This document shows, piece by piece, positions 1-11,071 of a DNA stretch of 64,000 nt. The position numbers were made by a program, and so were the translations under genes. The notes below the pieces were generated by a model, which saw nothing but the letters and a program-made list of their open reading frames with translations, ran no database searches and was not told where the DNA came from. Source of the DNA: Charina bottae (Eukaryota > Chordata > Lepidosauria > Squamata > Charinaidae); assembly GCA_023362775.1 (NCBI GenBank), contig JALMGJ010000004.1:82889798-82953797 (forward strand), given 5' to 3'. Positions within the stretch are counted from its first letter, which is position 1; every line of letters starts with the position of its first letter.

Positions 1-1500
1 TATTATTTTAGATTATCCATGTAAAAAGATGGGATACTTTTTTTATCTTGTTTGAAAATTGGTAGCCATGTTTTGCCTTATTTGGCAGCCTTCTTAATAA
101 GATTATCTCCAAATTGAATAATAAAGGTGATGACGAGTCACCTTGAAATATTCCCCTTTTTATTTTAACTTAAACAAACTCATCACCATTAAGTGTTAAT
201 TTTGTCTTCTATGTATTCATTATTGTTTCTACAAAACCTCAGATATTTTGATTGATACCAAAAACTTCTGTGCTTTTCATGATCCTATTTGAGAGTTGAA
301 TGCTTTCTTGTAATCACTCTAAGACATACGTAAATTCACTTTTCTTTGACTTTATTTAGGTTGCTTTATCAATAAATAACTGATCTTTGGTTCATAATGC
401 ATTTTTGCAGTTTCCTTTTTTGCTCAGCTGAGTAGAAAATCTTCTTTAAGATAATCAAACATTAAATTCACTATTATTCCAGTAAGAATTGTTAACATGG
501 GAGGCAAACAAGTTTTGGGTCTGTAGTTTTGAGATATGGCTCTTTTTTCTTTGTCTTACATTATTAAAAAAATATTCTTCCAGTTGTCAACCAGTATTAA
601 TTTCTTCCATTTTTTAGTGCAACATGAAACTGACCAACATTAAACTGATTCATGTAGGCTGGTTACATATTTAAGCCAAAATCCATACAACTCATCAATC
701 CCAGATACAACCCAGTTCTTGATTTTCTTTTGACTGCTTCCAAACCATTTTTCTATCAAAGTTAAATTTTCCATAGATTTTTGTTCTTTTCAATTTATTT
801 TAGGCACAATAAATCCACTGTGCCTTTTGTTATATTCTGTAGGGCAATACCACAGTCCTTTCTAATAATGCAAGTTTTCTTCACTGTTATTTTCAAAATA
901 CTGTTTTCACTTGGAACCAATATTCCTGTAGAACTGATGCTGATTTGTTCCACATTGCAAATTTTATTTGCAGTGGCTTATATGACCATCATACCACTTG
1001 ATTTTTCCTGATAATGCCACAAACAGGAATTCTTGAACTTCAGTTTTCGTTTTGGTTCTGATATTATATTGGTTTTTAGGTCCAGTTTCAGTTTTTCATT
1101 TTGCAGTTTTCCTAGTTTTATAGTTTTCAAATTTCTCATCTCCCCACAGTTTTTTCCTTCTTGCTTCTAAGTGAATTTTCCATTTAGGTTTATCTTTTTT
1201 AAACTAACTTTTGTTCCTTAACTTAACATACCAGTTTATTAAACTTTAACAGCACAATACGTTGGTTGGCTTGTTTCACCAAGTGTCCATGTTGAAATGC
1301 TTTCTAGTGCTTTGCTTATGTCATGAAGAATCTCAGATAAGACTCTCCTATTTGTTTGCTTAAAAATCGGTAGTCCCATTCTTGCTGCTAATTCCAATAA
1401 CTTTTTAATAACTTTTTAAATCAATTATTTTTGCCTTTTGGTTATCTCTGGTTGCTCATCTGTACTAATTGCTGCATTTTCTTTCCCAGAAGCAACATTT
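1..1500 (-). mobile_element. Decayed R4/Dong-type LINE, RT region, runs off the left edge
   Basis: Read on the minus strand, scattered pieces of a non-LTR reverse transcriptase appear in the right order. Around 1375-1396 there is LAARMG followed by a stretch resembling the pre-RT region of R4/Dong elements; a basic block (KPKWK..LEARRKKLWG) lies near 1095-1190; DYKKAF is near 296-315; QGDSSSPLLFN is near 113-145; and a frameshifted HLF/YMDNLK motif, the YMDD-type catalytic box, lies at about 3-30. R4/Dong elements use a C-terminal restriction-like endonuclease, which would lie beyond the window edge. Many stops and frameshifts show it is dead. The better preserved R4 copies at 43.4 and 55 kb share the GDxLSPLLF and YMxD-type spacing. 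The clade assignment is fairly likely; the 5' limit is approximate. Confidence 0.55.
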
Positions 1501-1596
1501 TCTTGCAAGCCTTGACTCTTCTTTACTATTTCCACCCACAAAATACCCTTTATCATGGTAGCATTCAGATTTTTCTAGTTTCCCGTTTCATTGATG

Positions 1597-1655
1597 TTTT
1601 CTGCTGCTGTTGCTGCTGCTGCTGCTAATTATGTTTTCTGCTGCTGCTGCTGATT
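1597..1655 (+). repeat. GCT trinucleotide repeat, interrupted
   Basis: Two short runs of GCT (about 8 and 5 units) are separated by a short segment in which the flank TTTTCTGCTGCTG is itself repeated, suggesting a slipped duplication. The short poly-Cys and poly-Gln reading frames here are artefacts of the repeat. Confidence 0.85.
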
Positions 1656-1675
1656 CATTAACGATATACTGTATA

Positions 1676-1860
1676 CACACACACAAACGTACACAGACAC
1701 ATACAACCAAGCTAATGAAAAAATATAACCAATTTTTTCATTAGCTTGTGTGTGTGTGTTTGTGTGTATATATACACATACATACACATGCATACACACA
1801 CAATATATATATATATATACACACACACACATACATACATACATACATACACTATATGTA

Positions 1861-1893
<33 letters not shown>

Positions 1894-1929
1894 TCAATAT
1901 ATATTCAATATTCAATATACATATATATT

Positions 1930-1973
<44 letters not shown>

Positions 1974-2022
1974 TATATGTGTGTGTGTGTGTGTATTCAA
2001 TATATATACAGTATATTGAATT
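1676..2022 (+). repeat. Complex microsatellite (CA/TG, TA, CATA)
   Basis: Alternating purine-pyrimidine DNA: TG runs at about 1747-1766 and 1978-1996, TA runs at 1808-1820, 1873-1892 and 1931-1970, and CATA units at 1826-1851. Overlapping open frames on both strands are low-complexity artefacts. A 23-nt segment (about 1711-1745) contains the inverted pair AGCTAATGAAAAAAT / ATTTTTTCATTAGCT. Confidence 0.9.
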
Positions 2023-2071
2023 CAGTATAATAAAGATATGTTTTTTAAAAAAAGCACTGTACTATTCATTT

Positions 2072-3447
2072 GAATTCTCTTTTTTTAAATAAGAATTTTA
2101 TTAAGTTTCAACCAAAGATAAAAGTTACAGAAAAACAAAAAACTACAAAGAAAAAAAGAGAAAAAACTAAAAAAGTGTGGAAACACAAGATTTTTTTTTT
2201 TCAAAGTTACAAAAAGAGGTGACTTCCGACTTTTAACAGCAAGGATATTCAAAAATTTCCATAATCAATCCCTTACTCTATATTAAACCAAAATCACATT
2301 ATTTCTATAAGTCATTCCATTGGCACATTGTAAAAATCACTAAATACCGTTACTCCCTCCCCTTATATTAAAAGAAAAAGAAAACAGAAACATTTATATA
2401 AATGTTTCAACTTCCCCCCCACAAAGATAACATTTATTTATTTCCTTCCTACTACTATTCTATACATTTCTGTCTACTATAATAAAGATCAAACTAAAGA
2501 ACATATAAATTGTCTGCCATTGTACTTGATAATACAACAATTTTAATAATCTTAATCATATTAAACCCAAAACCATCCAAATAGACATTTATTATTTTTT
2601 ATTATACCTTAATAATCTTAATCCAAATAGTTAAAGATAAATGAAATCAGTCAAACCCTAAAAGCAATCCAGATAAATATTCTTAAACCCTTATCCCACT
2701 TCAAAATAAACCAGGGCATTTACATATCCCCACAACGTGCACAGAGCTTTTTTCTTAAAAAAATCAAACAGCCCAACTGCCCCCCTCAAAACCTCCGATT
2801 TCTATTCAGGAGACCTCCCATACATAATAACCCCTTCTTTTCCATGGTGTTCCACCATAAGATTAATTTCACTTATGGCTTGCAACTTGATCTCTCCCTT
2901 AAATTTCTCCAACTCAACTATCCGATCTTCATCCAGCATTTCAACATAAAACCTAATCTCACTCTTAGAAGAGACATTTATGTCACTATTAAATTATTCA
3001 GTTTCATCCATGACATCCCCAACCAAATGACACATTTGGTCCCTCCTTGCGGGGGAGATGGGCGGGATATAAATATGACAAATAAATAAATTTTAGACCT
3101 CATATTTTCTACAATGTCCTGAATGCCATGGTAGGAATCAGAAAGAATCTATTAAAAATCTTGGTGGAAGTCAGAGAAAGTCTGTTTAAAATCCTCCATG
3201 TCTCCCCCAGTAGATTATGGCACCCCCAGGAGCTTAACCAAGGAAAGGCGAAGATATGAAAGAATTCTGGAATGTGTTTACAAAAGTGAAAGTGAGATAT
3301 GCAGACAGTTCCCCAGGGAAAGTAGAAGCAGAAAACTCAAAACAGCTGATTCAACCTCTAGGAAAATGCTAGTATCTTCAAATTTAGTTCAAAAATAATA
3401 ACAGGGAGACAATTATTTACTCTCAATCCTCCTTAATATCATACTCT
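2072..3447 (-). mobile_element. L1-tailed element without reverse transcriptase, partial copy
   Basis: The minus strand ends at about 2072 in an A-rich tail after a segment containing GTCGGAAGTCAC, which is also in the 3' part of the L1 copy at 45.7 kb. Reading inward, the sequence matches the plus-strand element at 58374-60109 along almost its whole 3' two thirds, including a coding-like stretch (minus strand, about 2700-3030) whose last residues (NALVYFEVG, then stop) match that copy (SALVDFEVG, then stop). The match stops at about 3447, so this copy is 5' truncated. A CR1 tail interrupts it at 3036-3090. No reverse-transcriptase motif is seen. The membership is seen directly by self-comparison; the L1 link is inferred from the 3' end. 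Confidence 0.65.
3036..3090 (+). mobile_element. 55-bp CR1/L2 LINE 3'-tail insertion
   Basis: The short stretch with TCCCTCCTTGCGGGGGAGAT, GGGCGGGATATAAATA and an AAATAAATAAAT end is the terminal piece of the CR1/L2 family seen at 8.6 and 15.8 kb. Sequence on both sides aligns without it to the element at 58374-60109, so it is a severely 5'-truncated insertion into the minus-strand L1-tailed element. Confidence 0.75.
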
Positions 3448-3824
3448 TCCTATAGTCTGAAATAGAGTAAAGGTTTTGCCAAGCTGTGAAGGAGTGTTGT
3501 GATTTAACAAAGCTGTGATTGAATCACCCTACTGAAGCAACTGTATGAACTAAAGTGGGGATCTACTTCAAAAAAGCAAATCCAATTAGATTGACTTTCT
3601 ATTGCTGCTGATCTTATGGACAGCATACCGCGTTGTAACTTCACTTTCATACATTGACAATATGTGTGTGGCATAATAGGCTCTCTGACACTGACAAGAA
3701 TAGCAGTCCAAGAAATTTTATCACCCGTTACACTCAACTTATCACAACTCTTTTCGAGTGGCAAGGCAAACATTGCTTTGAGTTTCCTTAGCTCTTAGCT
3801 TCTTTAACAAGACTTTGCTCTGTC
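3448..3824. other. No recognisable gene
   Basis: AT-rich sequence without a convincing coding signature. It may be the upstream part of the unclassified repeat that follows, since weak similarity to 18060-18360 is visible, but I cannot fix limits. Confidence 0.4.
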
Positions 3825-4165
3825 TTATACTAATGAAATAAACTTAATATTTGGGACACATTGTAATCCCTTAAGAGTCTATGGGTGCCAGATGAAGGGC
3901 TTTTTTTCACTGCAACCTTTTGCTGCTTGTCTCCCACATGTAAACTGGCTGGAAATGTAGTCAACTTCACATATGCTCTTCCAGAATTCAACCCTTTGTT
4001 CACTTTGGTCACAGTGATGACCTGGCATTCTATCCAGATGGTGGTTAATATGACCCCCCATTAGTAGAATCCCCTGTTTCTTTACCTCTCCCACCCTTGC
4101 CAAGAAAGCAAGCTCCAATTGTCCCCTTCTTGGGAATATCTTTTTAAGACTGGTGAATCCATATT
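3825..4165 (+). repeat. Unclassified dispersed repeat, copy A
   Basis: This segment aligns by eye with 18375-18650. Shared landmarks in the same order are TTTTGCTGCTTGTCTCCCAC / TTTAGCTGCTTGTTTCTCAC, GACCTGGCATTCTATCC / GGCCTGGTATTCTGTCA and CCCACCCTTGCCAAGAAAGC / CCCACCATTGCTGGGAAAGC. Identity looks like roughly two thirds to three quarters. I recognise no coding domain or terminal repeats; an old LTR or DNA transposon is possible. Confidence 0.5.
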
Positions 4166-4329
4166 TAATCTATAGCTATCACAGTTCTTGTCACTTCAAC
4201 CAGAAGCAGGAACTTGAGAGAACTCTTGTTAATTTCACCCAGTCAAAAGAAAAAGAAAAATGACAAGCAGCATTTGACCCTTTATCTGCTGCACCTGTTA
4301 AACAACAACAAATCAAAGGTTCAGCCTTT

Positions 4330-4965
4330 TAAGCAGGCGGCACATCATAAAATGGCTATCAAAGGCAGTGAGTGGGGATTAGGAAGATATGCCCCTCCTC
4401 AAAGTGCCCCTTTCCCAAGAAACTATTACTGGACCCAATGATTCTAGACAGTTTTTGTCCAGTCTCCAAACTTCCATTTTAGGGAAGGTGGCTGGGCTTC
4501 AGCTCCAGGGGTTCCTGAAGGAGATGGATTATCAGGATGCATTTCTGTCAGGTTTCAAGCCAGGTTACAGTATGGAGACAGTATTGGTCATGCCTGTTGA
4601 AGTGAAGACATGATGGTAGTGCTGTGTCCATCCTTGTGGCCCTTGATCTGTCAGCAGCTTTTAATACCCTTGATCATGGTGCCATTCTGGACTGGCTGCA
4701 AGGTTTGGGAATTGGGGGCACCATGTTACAGTGATTCTCCTCCTTTCTTTGTGGGCAGTTTCAAACAGTGTTAACTAGGGGAAAGAGATCGAGTCTATGG
4801 CCCCTCACTTGTGAGCTGCTGCAGGGCTTGACACTCTTACTCCTTCTATTTAGCATCTACATGAAACTTCTGGTTGAGGTCATTCATCAGTTCTGGGCCA
4901 GGTATCATCAGTAGCCTATAAATTGCCTAAATACAAATAAATAATAATACAGCACACACCAGAGG
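4330..4965 (+). mobile_element. CR1/L2-type LINE remnant (RT palm, internally deleted)
   Basis: Plus-strand pieces match the intact CR1/L2 frame at 12.5-15.3 kb: a PLLK..SLDP-like start near 4390, FLGKVAGLQLQGFL near 4475, QDAFLSGFKPGYSMETVLV at 4532-4590, and a broken ALDLSAAFNTLDH box with catalytic Asp near 4640-4680, then CxLLQGLTLLLLLFSIYMKLL near 4815-4870. It stops at RYHQ, just before the YADD box, and passes straight into an AAATAAATAATAATA tail, so the C-terminal third has been deleted. Several stops and indels make it a pseudogene. A dead relic of a LINE whose endonuclease/RT protein would nick DNA and reverse transcribe its own RNA. Confidence 0.8.
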
Positions 4966-7250
4966 CATTTGTGTATGATAGCAAGTGAAGCAAATTGCCC
5001 TCTTTGTGCCTACACAAATACTACTTTTGACATGAAAATAAACTTAGATGGTGATCACCTTCCCAGAAACCTTTGGACAAGCTGAGAATAACATAATCCA
5101 CACAGGTCTTGAAACAGTAGGTGGCCCATCGTTACACTGGAGCAAGCAGGAATTTCAGATCACCTCTAATAATTACACATGCTGGAATAAACATTTACTA
5201 CTTTTATAAATAGTCATGTTTTTCTCTTTGGCAGCTTCTTCTCTGTGGCTTGCCCATCTCTGTTGCTATGTATCTTACTGTGTCAACCTGTTCCTGCTGC
5301 TTCAGTGATCTAACAAACCCTGACCATTGCCAGCAAGCCATAATTCTTCAACAACAAATTCTGCCAGTAGTGAGGGGTGTTTCTTAGGGAGGAACTACCT
5401 TGTCAATCTCTGTGCTAACTCTCTTGGTACCTCAAAAAGCCCAGTGATCAGAGGCAGCAAAGCTACATCACCCCACCAGGGAAAGTTAGTAGCTTTTCTT
5501 CAGCATGAAGCCTATTACCCCAGAAAAGCAAGTGGAAAGGTAAGAGTTTAATTTTAAAACTGTTTCTGAAGGTTATTTATAAGTTAGAGTAGGACACTTT
5601 CTACATTGGTTCATCATGTTGTTTAAAGGTTCTGCTGGACAATTCGAAGGCTGTTATACTGCCTTTCCCTCATCCCTATCTTAAAATGTGCTGGGGAGTA
5701 TTTCAAGCATTTATTGCAGGGAAACCTGTGGAAAGCAAGCAGTTGAAACTTGGCAGGTTGATGTCCTCTAAATTGTTTACTAATCGCTGCTATATCCATT
5801 CTAGTCTGCTCCCAAATGAAGCATCTCCAAGTGTTTTGATGCTTTCCCCATTATAACCTATGTATAAACCATTTCTCCTAAATAGGATCTTGAATCAAAT
5901 CACTGTATATTGAATCTGAAATTAAATTAAAGCCTAAACAGCATCTACTACCACATATCTAAGGCAAGGGTCCCATAAAAGGAGAACATTTTTTTAATTT
6001 TAAAAACTTTACAGCATGCCACAGAGATTATTAGAGAAATTCTGTCTAATATGTGTGTTTGAATAAATGTTTATAATTATTTTCTTTTATTAATTATTGC
6101 AAGCCATATTTAGTGGTCCTAGTATCTTTTTGAGTTATGCTTAAAGATTTCACCAAAGATAGGTTTTCTAAAGTCCTTAAATTAGTAAAGTAATATGATT
6201 AGTTAGGCCTTTTGTGCTTCTGTTAGATAAATAAGAGAAGCACAAATGCCTAATTAATTATTATTTTGGTATTAATTATTTCTGTTATTAAACTTATGTG
6301 GAATAACTATTTGAAAAAAGTTTTAAATAAAACATTAATAAAGCATTATTAAAAGTTGATGTAGTTGCTTTAAAATCAGAAGCTTCAGCAAGCTGCAGTA
6401 TATATCTATATAAATTCCCTTTGGCAAAACATCAATAATATGCAAACTTTTCTAATTAGCTGAAAACAAATGAAATGCCCTTTCTTTTAAAATTTCAAAT
6501 CATTTTCAAGGTAAGAAAAGCCTGGAGAAATTAATTCAGCAGACAAAGCAATATGTAAATCACATTAAAAAAAGAATTAATTAATTGGCTGCCTCTTGGC
6601 ATCCGGTTGAGGTTTTTTTTGTTTTTTTGTTTTTTGTTTGGGTAGCACAATATTGTTCATCAAAGCACTGTGCTATACTCAACCTCTTCAAGAAAGGTTT
6701 CTCTAAGGATTGAGCTTCCAGCTTGTTTTGGGGACAACTGAAATATATGTTTCATATGAACACATCTACATTATTCCTGATTTAGCAGTGATTCACAACC
6801 CAAGTATACTAACTAATAGTTAACTAACCAAAGTAATAGAAACTGACTACCAGTGTACTGTTCTTCAAAACCTTGTTGAAAGTTGGGTTAGCTTAAGGCT
6901 CTGATGTTTATGAATAAATAATTCTCTAAAAAATTCTGATTCACCAAGTAGTTCATCCTTCAAATAAGTCTACCTATTTCAGGAGTTTCCTTCATCTGTG
7001 TGTAACAGAAATATTTTAAAGAACCTTGAATATTTTGACCAACTTCTAGATGTTCAGAAAATAGGTTAAGTTTTGTATTTGATTCAAGAGGCATTAGCCC
7101 CTAAGAAGCATCCAATTTGGGTTGTCTGTATCAGCCCTCTTTCTCTGAAACTACTGGGCTTGCATTTAGCACATGAATACACTGCAAGGTTGGCCAGCAA
7201 TCAGGATATGCACTGCCTCCAAGATTTAGGATGCTTTGGAAAAGAACTCA
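4966..7250. other. AT-rich intergenic DNA, no supported gene
   Basis: No long open frame with protein-like composition, no splice-bounded exon I can defend and no recognisable element. A T-rich run with G interruptions lies at 6613-6637. Short frames such as 5327-5551 look random. A small inverted repeat is listed separately at 6199-6257. Confidence 0.5.
6199..6257. repeat. Short inverted repeat, MITE-like hairpin
   Basis: Left arm TTAGTTAGGCCTTTTGTGCT (continuing TCT) and right arm AGAAGCACAAATGCCTAATT (continuing AA) are reverse complements with about two mismatches, separated by a 14-nt AT-rich loop. No target duplication could be fixed. Confidence 0.6.
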
Positions 7251-7330
7251 GTTTGGATCAGTTTGGATCAGTTTGGATCAGTTTGGATCAGTTTAGATCA
7301 GTTTGGATCAGTTTGGATCAGTTTGGATCT
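7251..7330 (+). repeat. Decamer minisatellite (GTTTGGATCA)8
   Basis: Eight head-to-tail copies of GTTTGGATCA; unit 5 has GTTTAGATCA and the last ends in T. The array ends about 45 bp before the CR1 copy that follows. An open frame through it (7073-7453) gives a repeating peptide and is an artefact. Confidence 0.95.
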
Positions 7331-7371
7331 AAGGCAAGATTTTATTATCTATTTATAAGAATGAGAAAATT

Positions 7372-8661
7372 TGGCTTAGGGGGTTGGGGGTGGGCGGCAT
7401 GGTTTTTCGCTGGTTCACCTCCTTCCTCCGGGGCCGATCCCAATCGGTGGTAATAGGAGATGAGAGATCCGACCCTCGGCCCCTACTTTGTGGGGTGCCG
7501 CAGGGTTCGGTTCTCTCCCCTCTCCTATTTAATATCTACATGAAACTGCTGGGTGAGATCATCCGCCAACACGGGATGAGGTATCATCAATACGCTGATG
7601 ATACTCAACTATATATCTCCATCCCGGGTGAGCTAAGTGATGCAGTGTCTGCCCTTTCTCAGTGTCTGAAGGCTGTGGGGGCCTGGATGGGGAACAACAG
7701 GCTTCAGCTGAACCCTGGTAAGACGGAGTGGCTGTGGATTGATGGTCCCTTGAGATCTAGGGAGTTGTCATCTTTAGATCTGGGTGGGGTGGCACTACCC
7801 CGTTCAGACACAGTGCGGAACCTGGGTGTCCTTTTGGACTCACAACTCCTGCTTGAAGAGCAGGTGGCAGTCGTGGCCAGAAGGGCATTTGTGCAACTTT
7901 GAGTTGTACACCAGCTACGCCCTTTCCTGGACCGAGACGCCCTCCGTACACTCACCCATGCCCTGGTCATCTCCCATATAGACTATTGTAATGCACTCTA
8001 CATGGGGCTACCCTTGAAGAGTATCCGGAAGCTTCAACTGGTCCAGAATGCAGCTGCGCGCGCAGTTATGGGTGCCACAAGATTGGCACATGTGACACCT
8101 CTGCTGCGCGAGCTGTTTGCTTCCGGGTCCAATTTAAGGTGTTGGTTGTTACCTTTAAAGCCCTACATGGCATGGGACAAGGTTACCTAAGGGACCGCCT
8201 CATCCCTAGAGCATCGACCCACCCCACCCGGTTATGCAGAGAGGGCATGCTACGGACCCCGTCTATAAGAGAATTCCATCTGACGGGGTCCAGGAGGTGG
8301 GCCTTCTCTGCAGTGGCACCCGCCCTCTGGAATATTCTGCCCCTGGAGGTGAGGCAAGCCCCCACACTGATGACCTTCCGAAAACAACTGAAGTCCTGGC
8401 TCTGCCACCTCGCTTGGGATGGGAGGAGTAACAGCTCCTCTTGGGGATGGCTGGCTCCATAGAGTTCTTTTAAACTACACCAGAGCCTCTTGGGTTTTAT
8501 ACATTTTTACATTTTATTAATTTATTTATATTAAGTACTGTATTTTATATGTTTTTATATGTTTTATTGCTAACTTTATGTAAACCGCCCAGAGTCCCCT
8601 CTGCGGGGGGAGATGGGTGGTGATTTAAGTTGAATAAATAAAATAAATAAATAAAATAAAA
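7372..8661 (+). mobile_element. CR1/L2-type LINE, 5'-truncated, recently inactivated
   Basis: The copy begins inside the RT domain (GVGGMVFRWFTSFLRG) and runs to the 3' end. It carries CGVPQGSVLSPLLFNIYM near 7491-7545, the catalytic box HQYADDTQLYIS at about 7588-7620, and the thumb region NNRLQLNPGKTEWLW near 7694-7735, then the C-terminal RT/connection region. Compared with the open copy at 12.5-15.3 kb it has a TGA at about 7901-7903 where the other reads CGT, and a loss of about 13 nt at about 8115 that removes the HWLP segment and shifts the frame. The 3' end has CCGCCCAGAGTCCCCTCTG and a GAGATGGGTGG stem, then AATAAATA repeats. Identity to the open copy is high, so this insertion is fairly young. 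Confidence 0.92.
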
Positions 8662-9185
8662 TCTTAAATGGATATACATTTATTGACTTCGTTTCAAGTT
8701 TCATTTACGGATTTGTTTCAACAGAATGAGTGAAATTGACAGTAACATTAAAGTATGACAAGGATAAAGTATGAAGTATGCCCAATTTCAGAAAGGTCAG
8801 TACAGTAGATTTTCAGCCATTTTTCTTTAATGTTCTGATTATTGTTTGAAAGAAAGGTGTTTTATTGTTTTTTAACAAAATATGATGACAATTTTAGGCT
8901 CATAAGCAGAGAAAACTTTAGATGTTTTCATTTAAGGGGCTTGGTGGAAGACAAAGAGTGGGCACTTGGGAGGATACTGAGACAGCAATGAAGAAATGAT
9001 ACACTGCTGATAGTCACCAACGCAACTGGCACAACACTGACATGGATGCAACTGCTTTCCAGGGGGTGATCACTCTGCTGCATCTAGCATAAGCATAGAG
9101 CATCTTGAAATGGGGATTCTGGAATTAAGTGGCCAAGTGGCCAAGTTTGAATTGTACAGTTTTGGCCTATTTATTATTTATTTGC
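8662..9185. other. No recognisable gene
   Basis: Unassigned AT-rich sequence between two retroelement tails. A small direct repeat GTGGCCAA GTGGCCAA lies near 9129-9148. Nothing codes convincingly. Confidence 0.45.
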
Positions 9186-9275
9186 CAAAAGTGAATATGT
9201 TCACTGCCTTGAGTTATTTATAAAAATAATAAAGGCGGGATAGAAAATAAATAAAATAAAAATAAATAAATCTTC
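9186..9275 (+). mobile_element. 3' tail of the CORE-SINE family (or its LINE partner)
   Basis: CCTTGAGTTATTTATAAAAA, TAATAAAGGCGGGATAG and an AAATAAAT tail are identical to the 3' ends of the CORE-SINEs at 18.9 and 58.0 kb, but the tRNA head and core are absent. Confidence 0.75.
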
Positions 9276-9354
9276 CAAATCTGGCCTTTTGCTGATATAA
9301 ATCCCAACTTACTGGGATTTATATCATTAAATTACCATAAAGGTACTCAGTGCC

Positions 9355-10065
9355 ATCTGGGTTATTTATTTGTTTGTTTGTTTTCTTGCTTACTTACTTA
9401 TCTAGCTGATCATTTATGGGTATGACTCTAAGTAGCTATAACAAGTTAAAATAAAAACAATACACAAATAAATAAAACAATGATAACAACAACTAATAAA
9501 ATGCCATGCTTTTGAGGTCTGATTCAGAATGCATCTACCCACCCACCCATAACTTATAAATCATCATATAAACCAAACATTGTGGCCCTAGGCTAGGGGG
9601 AACAACCAGGTCTTGAAGGCTTTGCAAAAGACCAACAGGATTGGGGCACCCTGGATCTTGGGGGGAATGTTGTTCCATATAGCAATTACTGCAACAGCAA
9701 AGGCACATTTCCTGAGTCCCTTTAGATGAAACTGCCTTATAGAGGGGACATGGAGCGTGCCCATTCTGTGGGATCTAGTGGGAAAAGTAGAAACATTTGG
9801 AGACAGGAAGTCCCATAAATAACCTGGCCCTGTGCCATGAAGGGCTTTATAGGAGATAACCAGAACCTTGAATTGTACATGGAAACCTACCGAGAGTCTG
9901 TGCAGCTCACAAAGTAGTGGTATTACTGGGGCATATTGTTTTATACTCTATACAATTGCACTATTGCATTTTGTACTAATTGAAGCTTCTAAATACTTCT
10001 CTTGACAGCTCCATATTGCAGTAGTCCATGTGGGAGGTGCCTAAGGTATGAATTAATGCCACCAC
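9355..10065 (-). mobile_element. Old CR1/L2-type LINE, RT C-terminal region
   Basis: Minus-strand translation (about 9900 down to 9600) gives FKVLVISYKALHG, GPGYLWDFL, MGTLHVPSIRQFHLKGLRKC and AIWNNIPPKIQGAP, which align with the C-terminal part of the open CR1/L2 frame at 12.5-15.3 kb (FKVLVITFKALYG, GPGYLRDRL). The 3' end points left and finishes in AAATAAATAA-type sequence near 9360. It is far more diverged than the copies at 7.4 and 12.5 kb, so it is an older subfamily. Confidence 0.75.
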
Positions 10066-10215
10066 CCCACACCCAATCCTATAGTTAAAATTTTGATTTT
10101 TCTTACAGAAAAGTAGGTTTTTGCATTTGTCCCAATTGAAATTCATCTTCCTGGTTTCTACCCATTGTTTCAGCTTATCAAGATCCTCCTGAATCTTGAT
10201 ACGGCCCTGTAAAGT
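10066..10215 (-). mobile_element. CR1-like RT thumb fragment
   Basis: Minus-strand reading gives IQEDLDKLKQWVETRKMNF followed by WDKCKNLLF, which resembles the LDRLxxWxxxxxMxFNxxKCKVLHLG thumb block of CR1-clade reverse transcriptases. Whether it is the upstream part of the neighbouring minus-strand LINE or a separate insertion is uncertain. Confidence 0.5.
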
Positions 10216-10285
10216 TTTTATTTATTTATTTATTTATTAAATTTATTATCTCCTTCTATCCCTTTGCCCCCTCTTGTACCAAAGA

Positions 10286-10633
10286 TAGGCTGACCATATT
10301 TTCTTGTGGCAAAAACGTCACCAGACAAAATGGGCATGTGGGAGCGCACTGGGGGACACACAGGGGGTGAGCATGCGGGTGTGTGGGTGCATGCACGTCC
10401 ACGTGGGGGGGCACGTGGGGGGCAGGGGGTGCACAGGCATGCAGGGGGCGTGCAGGCATGGTGTGCACATGTGCATGTGGGAGGGGCGGGGGCATGCGCA
10501 TGCACACACGTGCTTCGCCAGGAAACTTTCAAAAACAGGACAAAATTGAGATTTTTACTATAACGACGGGACACTCCAGAAATGGTGAAATAATGGGACT
10601 GTCCCATTCAAAATGGAACGTATGGCCAGCCTA
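10286..10633. mobile_element. Non-autonomous hAT transposon, 348 bp, with 8-bp duplication
   Basis: Ends TAGGCTGACCATA and TATGGCCAGCCTA are reverse complements with one mismatch. The flanks ACCAAAGA (10278-10285) and ACCAAAGA (10634-10641) are a perfect 8-bp target duplication, as expected for hAT. The core is GC-rich with a degenerate GGGGGCACGTG/GCAGGGGG minisatellite (10320-10510), so the overlapping open frames on both strands are not genes. No transposase is encoded; movement would need an autonomous hAT partner. Confidence 0.85.
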
Positions 10634-10826
10634 ACCAAAGAAAATCAAAGAGGACTTATTTTGTGTTTCTCACACTTCCCCCTCTCCCAGGACTAGGTTG
10701 TTCTTTTTCTTCCCCTAATGGCTTCTGCATTTCTTCATCAAGATTATATTCACATTCCTCTATACATGCTCACATTTTGTTAATTTATCTTCTAGGTTTC
10801 TACAGGAGACTATCACACAGCTTATC

Positions 10827-10952
10827 AATAATAATAATAATAATAATAACAACAACAACAACAACAACAGTAACAGTAACAGTAACAGTAACAGTAACAG
10901 TAACAGTAAGAGTAACAGTAACAGTAACAGTAACAGTAACAGTAACAGTAAC
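10827..10952 (+). repeat. Microsatellite cluster (AAT, AAC, AGTAAC)
   Basis: AAT units at 10827-10849, AAC units at about 10850-10868, then about 13 copies of AGTAAC with one AGTAAG variant. It directly abuts a CR1 tail and probably grew out of that tail. The frames of VTVTV or poly-Leu are repeat artefacts. Confidence 0.95.
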
Positions 10953-11045
10953 AATAATTTATTAAATTTATATGCCACCTGATACCCAATCACTCTGGGT
11001 GGCTTACAAACATTAAAACATTTAAAAGCAAAGAACAATAGGAAA
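10953..11045 (-). mobile_element. CR1/L2 LINE 3'-tail fragment
   Basis: On the minus strand GTAAGCCACCCAGAGTGATT, then GGTGGCATATAAATTTAATA and an AAT-rich end, the standard 3' end of the CR1/L2 family here, 5' truncated to about 90 bp. Confidence 0.75.
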
Positions 11046-11071
11046 AAACACATACACATACACACACAGAC

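Noticed and set aside
10230..10634. His/Pro/Ala-rich and Gly-rich frames on both strands
   Set aside because: They overlap each other within the GC-rich core of a non-autonomous hAT element and show no domain.
10663..11065. 100-codon frames with VTVTV or poly-Leu
   Set aside because: Translations of AAT/AAC/AGTAAC microsatellites.
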